Shown in pieces: positions 56,501-64,000 of a stretch of DNA of 64,000 nt. Origin of the DNA: Meloidogyne chitwoodi (taxonomy: Eukaryota > Nematoda > Chromadorea > Rhabditida > Meloidogynidae); assembly GCA_015183035.1 (NCBI GenBank), contig JACZZP010000020.1:124001-188000 (forward strand), in the 5' to 3' direction. The notes beneath the pieces were generated by a model. It was not told the origin of the DNA, did no database searches, and saw only the letters and a list, made by a program, of their open reading frames with translations. Numbering within the stretch: the stretch's first letter is position 1; every line of letters starts with the position of its first letter. Position numbers and translations under genes: made by a program.

Positions 56501-57923
56501 CCAATATATTCTTGAAGTTGGGCACGTAAAATTATTTGATTTTTATATTCAACATCAATTTTGCTTTGTTTCAAAATTTTTTCTAAAAAAATTTTGAAAA
56601 ATAAGAGAAAAATATTTTTTGAAAAATATTACTAAAAATTTGAGAATTTTTTCCAAAAATTGCATTAATAAAGTCAGTTGGGTTAACATCATTAAAGTAG
56701 TGCAAAGATCTAAAGTTATTTAATTAATTTTTATTTTTTTTAAAATTTAAATAATCAGTAATTTATTTATATTTTACCGCAATACTGGTACCTATTGACA
56801 GAAATTAAAATTTTTTCTTAAAAATTGAAAAAACTGTGGTCAACCAAATTGATCAAATAACCCTATTGATCAACTCAATTTTTATCAACCCAACGATTTC
56901 AGCCAATTATTTATTGTTCCAAGTGCTCTTAGGCAAGTTTATTGTAGAGATCGGGAAAATGTTAAAATCAAATTCAAAAAATTGAAAATATTTGAATTTG
57001 GCCCATCTCTAATTTTATGGTGAAAAGCAATCTTTGTTGATGCGATCTTTGATTTTATCAATTAAATTCTTAAATTTGAGAGTAATTGGTGGAACATAAT
57101 TATTTTTATTTTTTTCCTGAACTTGATCAATTGGGTAATTTGATCGAGTGAAAAAACATTTTTTTACCTTTGCCCCAAAATATCAAGGTGAACTTCAAGT
57201 TTGTTGTTTTCCTTGTCGTGGAAAATCAAAATTCCATTCCATTCAATTTCAATTTCATCATGAGTTTTAAAGCACTTTGAATTTTTCAAGCAATCTTCAC
57301 AAATTCTTTCACCAGTTCCTTTTGGTATTTCATAGAGTTTATTAAACTTTGTATTTTCATACATATGATTAGTGTTGGCCAAAATGCTTTCATAACAAAT
57401 TACAATACTGACAAAATTATTTAATCATTTAGATAGGTTTTATATTCAAAAAGGACATACTCAAACTAAAGTGCTTCCCCATAGCGCGGGAAGGCTTTAG
57501 CAGGAAAGGGGACACAAAAATGTTAACAGGGACCGAGCGGGGGATGGGAGGAGATTATCAATTGCCTGGGAAAAGCATAGAAAGGACCCTTTTGTGATAT
57601 TTTGAGTCAAAAAGCCCAAAGGGAGAGCGGGGACACAGCCTAAATCAACTACATATAAACATTTGAAATTAAAGGATCCTGCCGAAAAAAATAATTCCTG
57701 TTCTTTGATTAACTAGTCAGATCCCTCATACATACGTCTTTTTAATTTTTTTAAAAAATTATTAATTTTTTACCCAGTACAGTTGTTAACATGTTCCAAA
57801 ACAATATCAGCGTCTCCACATAATTCTGAATTGGGGCATTGAAAATAATAACCGTAGTAATTATCAAAATTAGTAGGAATAAAAAGAAAGGTTAAGAACA
57901 AAAATAATATTAAAAAATTATTC
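53579..57923 (-). CDS. Secreted phospholipase A2-like protein with N- and C-terminal extensions
   Basis: Secreted PLA2 enzymes cleave the sn-2 bond of phospholipids using Ca2+ and a His/Asp pair. About eight exons join in phase. Exon 1 (57923-57775) begins MNNFLILFLFLTFLFIPTNF, a signal peptide. Exon 2 (about 57410-57166) has CEDCLKNSKCFKTHD; exon 3 (about 56570-56390) reads YIGLFALKLDSGFGS. Two short exons (about 55735-55709 and 55661-55621) lead to FANYGC, the start of the Ca2+ loop, and CGLWRG follows at about 54947-54912. The core exon (to 54470) has CCKKHHTC and ends LCECDR, joining SAAECW, the PLA2 CECDRxAAxC signature. The Asp after the catalytic His is His here, and the Ca2+ loop is about two residues short, so activity is doubtful. 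A helical tail of about 150 residues follows. Exon 3 borders are least certain. Confidence 0.68.
54130..54428. mobile_element. Foldback element in a PLA2-like intron (GTCAGTG-related, copy 4)
   Basis: One end reads CACAGAAAATGGAGCAGTAA and the other TTTACTGAAATATTTTCATG in inverse sense. The inside is AAAATACATGAAAAATACA-type tracts with their complement. Confidence 0.6.
54990..55454 (-). mobile_element. Solo LTR, 465 bp, in the Ca2+-loop intron of the PLA2-like gene
   Basis: Ends TGTGCCGAAA and TTTCGGCACA are perfect 10-bp inverted repeats (TG...CA). ATATG is duplicated directly on both sides (54985-54989, 55455-55459). It is more GC-rich than its surroundings and lacks internal genes. The intron borders around it remain intact. 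Orientation is uncertain: a CCCTATAAAGGG TATA-like site reads on both strands. Confidence 0.85.
55803..56148. mobile_element. Foldback element in a PLA2-like intron (GTCAGTG-related, copy 5)
   Basis: The left end reads CAGTAGAAAAATACGTCAGT and the right end TTTACTAACGCTTTTCTGAT. The inside consists of AAAAATACAAAAATAC and its complement with GTACTGTTTAATTTACT near the right end. Confidence 0.7.
57440..57660. other. GC-rich patch in intron 1 of the PLA2-like gene
   Basis: About 200 bp with purine-rich text such as GACCGAGCGGGGGATGGGAG and GGGAGAGCGGGGACACAGCC stands out from its A+T-rich surroundings. No coding frame or repeat ends were recognised. It may be an old insertion. Confidence 0.45.
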
Positions 57924-60900
57924 ATTTTATATTTAAAAATCTTTAAACTTTTAAAAAATTAAAAGATTGTTTAGAAGGATTATTCGTCTTTTTTGTTAAA
58001 TTAAATTTTGAAAAAATAAATAAATTGAACAGTTCCCGGTTTTAATTATTTTTAATTTATTGAGAATCTAATTGATAATTTAACTTAATATATAAATTAA
58101 AAGAAAGGTAAAAAAATAATAAGATGAACAAAGAGGATAAGGACCTCCACCACAGCAACCCTCACCCACTTTAAAAAATAAAAAAAAATAAAAAAAATTT
58201 TTTTTAACTCTGACGTTCCGTTTGTTCATCCTCAAATATCTCTTTTTTAAAAAAAATTAATTTTTATTATTTTAAAATAAAATATATGAGAGATAAAATT
58301 GAATGATTAACAAAGCCACAATAATAACAAATTATTATTTTTTTTAATTTTTTTATTTTTTTATTTTATTCATTATTTAATTTATTTTAGTAGTATGAAT
58401 CACTCTATTAAATAATTTATTTTTTTTTAATATTTTTTAACATGGGAAAAATAAAAAAAATTGTTTAGGCGTATTAAACATTGAAAAATTATTTATTAAA
58501 AAAATCAGAATTTAAAATAAAAAAATAAAAATAAATTTTTTAAGTGTAGAAAAGGTTAGTTGTTAAAATGGATTTTTATGTTTTAAAATTATTAAATTAA
58601 ATTTTTAGTATAATTAATATTTTTTATGTTATTTTCAGGAAGTTATGCTAATATAATAACTCGTCAAAGATTGATTTTAATAATTATAATAAATTTTAAA
58701 ATTAAAATATTAAATTTAAAAAATAATTTAAATTCAAATAAATATTAATTTGTATTTAAAATTGAATTTTATTTAATATTTTATAAAATAAAACATTGAC
58801 CATACACCCTTTAATTTTACTTCTAATTTTTATTGGCTTAAATACTTTGTAAATTTAAATAAAATTTAATTTAATTTATATAAGTACGACATAATTATAA
58901 TATGTTGAATACAGCCGCATCGAGAAAATTTTGGGGCGTTGCATTGATATTTATCATATCATTTGAGGGCATTGATAATTTATTTTTTTTTATTTATTTA
59001 ATCTTTTTAAATTGTAATTGACAATATTTATTTATTAATAAATTTTTAAGTAATAAAGAACAGTCCGTATGACGCCCATAATTTAATTAAATTAATTATA
59101 AATATTTAAATTTTATTTAAAATTATTTTTTTTAAATTTTATATTATTATTAAAATTTATAGGTAATTTTAATTATTATTTTTTTTTAAATTTATTTAGT
59201 TTAATTAATTTTTTATTAATAATTTAGTGGATATATGTAACTTTATTCGCCAAGTTCCCTATTACTAAAAAAATTTATATTTATTAAATTTCTTAATTAT
59301 TTCAAAATTTAATTTTTTTTATTCAATAAATTTATAAAAAAATAAATTAGGTATTTTTATAATTAATCTTTTTTAATAATAAATTATTTTAATATTTTTT
59401 ATAAATATTTGATATCCGCAGAACGCAGGTTGGAGAACAAATATGCCTTTTTTAATAAATTAATTAAATTATTTTTTTATTATAAATAAAATTATACTAA
59501 TTAATTACCTATTTAATTATTTTTTATTAATTTTGAAAAGTTAAAGAATTTATTTCTACCAACAAAATCAAACATTTGTTTCCAATAATTTATTATTTAA
59601 TTTGTTTCGTGACATACATTATTTTATTAATATTTATAATTTAAATATTTTTTATATACTACATATAACCCAAACAATACATATACCTATAAGTTTAAAT
59701 TAAATTAAAAGGAAATATTAATTATTACAAGTAAATAATATATTTAATTTATTAAATTTTATTTGAAATATTTAATTAAAATATTTATTTAATTTTACGC
59801 ATAGCAAAAATTTTTTTTTTTAATTTTTAAATAAATTTTAATTTTCTTTTTTAGACTGATTTTATAAATTATTGTCTTCTTTAAATTAAATTGTTCTTCA
59901 ATTTGAATAAATTCTAAAAATTAAATAAATATGTAATAAACATTCTCGTTGATTTAATAATTAAATTGATGTGCTGTAATTTAATAAATAAATTTTTAAA
60001 AATTATTTTAAATTTAAATAAATATTAATTTTGATTCCACATTATTATTTAAATTTTATTTTTTATTATTTCTTTTTTAATAATTATTTAAAAATTTTAT
60101 TTTAATTTTAATTATAATGTAAACTTGTAAGGGTTAATATTTAATGCGCGAAGGTACATTAATTCGCAAAGGCAAATTTTCTCCTGTAAAATATAATAAT
60201 AATAAAATTATTTAAAAATAGTTCAAAAGAATTTTTTTTAAATTAAATTAATATTAAATAAATTCATAAATTTTATTTTTTTATTAAATTTATAAATTTT
60301 GAATTATTTTGAAAATTATTATAATTAATTTTAACATATATTTTCAATAAATTAATTATATCAAAAAAATTAATTAATTTTAAAATAAGTATTAACAATG
60401 AGTTTTTTCGTTTTTATTTATTTTATTTAATAAAAATAAATTAATTCTTCACCTTTCTAAATACATATAATAATTTTATTTTTTATCAAATACTTTTTGT
60501 TACCAAAACAATCTTGGGCAGCGTGTCGGGGATTTTTAAATTAATTTTTAAAATTATTAAAAAATATAAATAAATTTTATATATTGTTTTGCAATTTATT
60601 AATTTTTTTAAATTGGTTTGTTAAGTAATGAGATGCGTTCCATGTCTGAAGTTTGCAAAATAAAATTTTATTGACAATATTATAATTATATAATAAATTA
60701 ATTTTTAAAAAATTTAAGAAATATTTTAAAATTACATAGAATTAAAAATTTAATTAATTTTCAATTCTTTCCTTTTTCTTTATACTTTAAATTTTTATTA
60801 ATATATTTTCTCGTTAAATAAACATTCCTTTATTTTTTTAAATTAAATTACTAATTTTAAATTTGTAAAATCCAACTTTATAAAAATATAATTTTATATA

Positions 60901-63900
60901 AGTACAATAAATTAAACAAAAAAAAATTAATTTAATATATTTATTTTAAATAAAAATAAAATTTTAAATATAAATATTAATTAATTATATTTTAATTTTT
61001 AATATATTATTTTTATATTTTATATATCATTTTATTTTAATATTAAAAATAATAATTGATGACCGAGCGATTCTTTTGGTAAAAATAAATTATTTATAAT
61101 TTGTGATTTTAAATAAAATTATAAAAAATATAATATTATTATTTTTGTTACGTCTAGACTTTCAAATTAACTTTCAATTAAATATAAATTTAAAATTTAA
61201 ATAAATTTAAAAAATAAGATAATTGATTTTAAATGAAGTTTAAATTAAGATAAAATTATGTAAAAATAAAAAAATTAAAAATATGATAATTAATTGAATA
61301 ATAAATTTCTTCATTTCTGTATTCTCTCTATTTGAGTAAAAAATCAGTTATGAGTTCTGGCTTTTTATCTAGCAATTTTGGAAAGAATTTGAATTTTTGA
61401 GTCTTTTATTTTATAAAATTTTAATTAAAAATAAAAATATATTTTTTAAAAATATTTTTTAAATTAATATTTGAATTTGTTTTTATTATTTTATAATTAT
61501 TTTTTTTTATTTAAATTTAATTTATATTATTTAATAAATTTTTTAAATTAATAGGTGTATTAAATTCAATAATAAATATTTTATTAAGAGTAAAATTTAA
61601 AAATATTTTTGTATTGGCTAAATTTAAGAAACTTGTTTTTATATATTAAAACAATTTTTAATTTTATTTAAATATTAAAATATATATTATTTTAATAATT
61701 TTGTGGCTATTATTTAATTAATTTAAGAAAATTGTTTTTATATATTAAAACAATTTTAAATTTTATTTAAATATAATATTAAAATATATTTATATAATTT
61801 TAATAATTTTGTGGCTATTATTTAATTATATGTATTTGTTCTTTAATGCTTTAATAGAACGAAATCCAAATTTTTGCAAATTAAAAATTAATAATAAAAT
61901 TATAAAAAATTTAAATTTAAATATTTTATTTAAATTTTGAAGCGTAACATTTATTTCCACTTATTTCTGATCATTTTAACAATTTTTATAAATTAATTAA
62001 GTAATTAAATAAATATTTATATAAATTTTAATTTAATACTTTGCTAATATTTATATTTTACTAGCTGCGCAAATGCAATAAATGAGTTGTTTTCATTATA
62101 AATAATTATAAAAAATAATAAAAAAATTTTTTTTAATCAATTTAAATCTCAAAATTAATTTTAAGATTTAAATTTTATTTTTTCCTTTATTATTATCCTT
62201 TGTTCTACTTGTGTTTAATTTGAAGAATTAATTTTAACATTTGTTTTTATTTAATAAATATTAATAAATTTATTTTTTATTTATTTTTAAATTATGTTAT
62301 AAATCTTAGGATAGTGCAAATCAAAATTTTGTCTTTAATCTTGTAAATTTAAAATAATTTTAATTTTAAAAATTATTCTTTTTATTATTTTTATATAAAA
62401 AATAATTTTTAATTTTTTAAAATTTTTGTTATCTGTCCGTCACAAGAAAATAGACATCGCTGTCCAAAAAGGTCAACTAATTTGAGTTTTGTTCTATTAA
62501 ATTAAATTATACTTTTCGATTTTTAATATTTATATTTATTTAAATAATTATAAATAAAATAAAAATGATCATTTCAAGAATTTTAAAGAAAAAGTGTTTT
62601 GTAATATTAAATAAATATTTAAATTTATTTTTTAATAATATTAAATAATAATTTTATAATTATAGCTTTAGAATTAATTTTAATAATTTTAAATTTATAT
62701 TTCTTCATAAGTAAGTTAATAACCTTACAAAAATTTAATAAATAATTTAAGTTAATAAATAATTTTAATTAATTTAATTAAAAATAAAATTAATTATAAT
62801 ATATTTTAATAAATATAAATTAAATAAATTTACTACATAGTTTTATATGGCATTTATATTCTTAATTTCAATAAACTGAATAAATTAATAATTTATTTAA
62901 TTTTTTTTTAATTTTTATTTATAATTTAATTAATTTATTAAAAATATTTTAATAATTAAATTTAATACATATTTATAAAAATGATTAGCTGTTTCCTTAT
63001 CAGATTTCGTAATAATGGAATTTAAAAATTATTTTTTAATTTAAATTAATAATTTATTTATTTTTATTTTTTGTAATTTCATTCTCATCTTTCAGAGGTT
63101 TAAACTTTAATATTTTAATATAGTAAAATTTATATTTTATTTTTATTTATCTACCCATTTATTATTTTTTAATTAATTGAATAAATTACAAATTTTTAAT
63201 CAAATAATTTTTTTTTTAATTTTATCATAAAAATGCTAAAAACTGGGGAAACACTAGATAAAAACAATAAAGCATGTAATTTTGATCCTAAATTAATTTG
63301 ATAAATAATATTTATTTATTTATAAAAAGTAAATAAATTATTGTGTAATTATTAGGTATTAGAAAATTAAAATAAAATTATAAAATAAAATTTTAAATTA
63401 ACAGAAGTAATGGAATAGTCGTTCTGTTTTTGATTTGATCTGCTCTAGTTTTATTAAATATTTTAATTTTATGTTTATTATAATATGTAAAATGTGAAAT
63501 GTTGTTGGAATATTTTATTTAAAACTTTTATTAATTTAAATAGCATTTATCTAAAATTATTTATTTTACTAGAATATTTTTTTAATTTTGTACTAAAATA
63601 TATTTTTAAATAAAATAATTATAAATAGAATTTTTTTAAATTTAAATAATTTTTAAAAAAATATATTTTATAAATCATATTAATCTGTTTTTTATAAAAA
63701 ATAAAATAATTATTATGTTTTAAAAAATATTATGTTTATAATTTTTATTATGTTCAATCCAACTTTAAACTGTTAAATTTTTAATCTACCTATTTTAAAG
63801 ATTAAAGGTGAAGATCAATTTTAAAAAATAAATATTTCTTTGGCTTTGTTGATCACACTAGCATAGATAAACTTGAATTGTGGAATTTAAATAATATTTT

Positions 63901-64000
63901 AAATATTTTTAAATGTTTTATAAATACACTTATATGTAAATAAATTTTAAATGTTTTTAAATACATATTTATATTTGAAATTTAATTTTTTAATATAATC
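57924..64000. other. A+T desert with short GC islands, no supported gene
   Basis: Almost pure A/T sequence is broken by islands of about 20-60 bp, for example near 58900, 59060, 59230, 59410, 60140, 60510, 60630, 61060, 62430 and 63230. The island at 58902 opens MLNTAASRKFWGVALIFIIS, which looks like a signal peptide, but no donor or following exon was found. No tRNA, transposon ends or tandem array is recognised. Confidence 0.55.

Noticed and set aside
57924..64000. C. elegans-type piRNA cluster in the A+T desert
   Set aside because: No recurring CTGTTTCA upstream motif was seen, and clade IV nematodes are reported to lack the PIWI pathway.

Overview
The window looks like nuclear DNA of a nematode, most plausibly a plant-parasitic tylenchid of the root-knot (Meloidogyne) type. 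The species is inferred, not proven. It is extremely A+T rich. Genes are split into many short exons by 40-500 bp introns, and neighbouring genes sit only 0.2-0.6 kb apart. The recognisable proteins are metazoan, the only tRNA genes are nuclear-type, and no bacterial operon features are seen. Exon joins given here were read by eye from GT/AG borders and reading phase.

Region 1 (about 1.4-21.6 kb) is a compact housekeeping block. In order it holds an unrecognised S/Q/N-rich protein (+), a JMJD6-type JmjC oxygenase (+), a heterotrimeric G-protein alpha subunit (-), CIAO1 of cytosolic Fe-S assembly (-) with a tRNA-Ile(AAT) on the other strand of one intron, then a same-strand run of U2AF small subunit, protein phosphatase 4 catalytic subunit, monothiol glutaredoxin 5 and a septin. 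U2AF and PP4 are only about 175 bp apart and may be co-transcribed. Several introns and spacers carry different minisatellites that share the cores ATCAGAA and TTCCGGAA.

Region 2 (about 21.6-34.4 kb) is repeat rich. It contains a 619-bp foldback element, an exact 8 x 35-bp array, a foldback element with ACATTTGCGCCG-type arms, a broken SprT-like gene and a solo LTR. Its centrepiece is a four-copy tandem family of small secreted cysteine-rich peptides. Their signal-peptide exon is nearly invariant, while the mature part differs strongly between copies around kept cysteines.

Region 3 (about 35-58 kb) mixes unrecognised, secreted and housekeeping genes with mobile DNA. It holds an unrecognised protein with a Cys-rich tail (+), an intron-containing tRNA-Ile(AAT) (-), a secreted Cys-rich protein (-), paxillin with four LIM domains (+), a hAT-type element with a nested second element, a large inverted-repeat element split by a solo LTR, a helical protein with an Ala/Gly-rich segment (+), and a secreted phospholipase A2-like multi-exon gene (-) whose calcium-loop intron carries another solo LTR.

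Region 4 (about 58-64 kb) is an A+T desert. No gene can be supported there. It is dotted with short, more GC-rich islands.

The main biological suggestion is that 24-58 kb is a secreted-protein (effector-type) island next to a conserved housekeeping block. It would have been enlarged by tandem duplication and broken up by several families of foldback, MITE, hAT and LTR elements.
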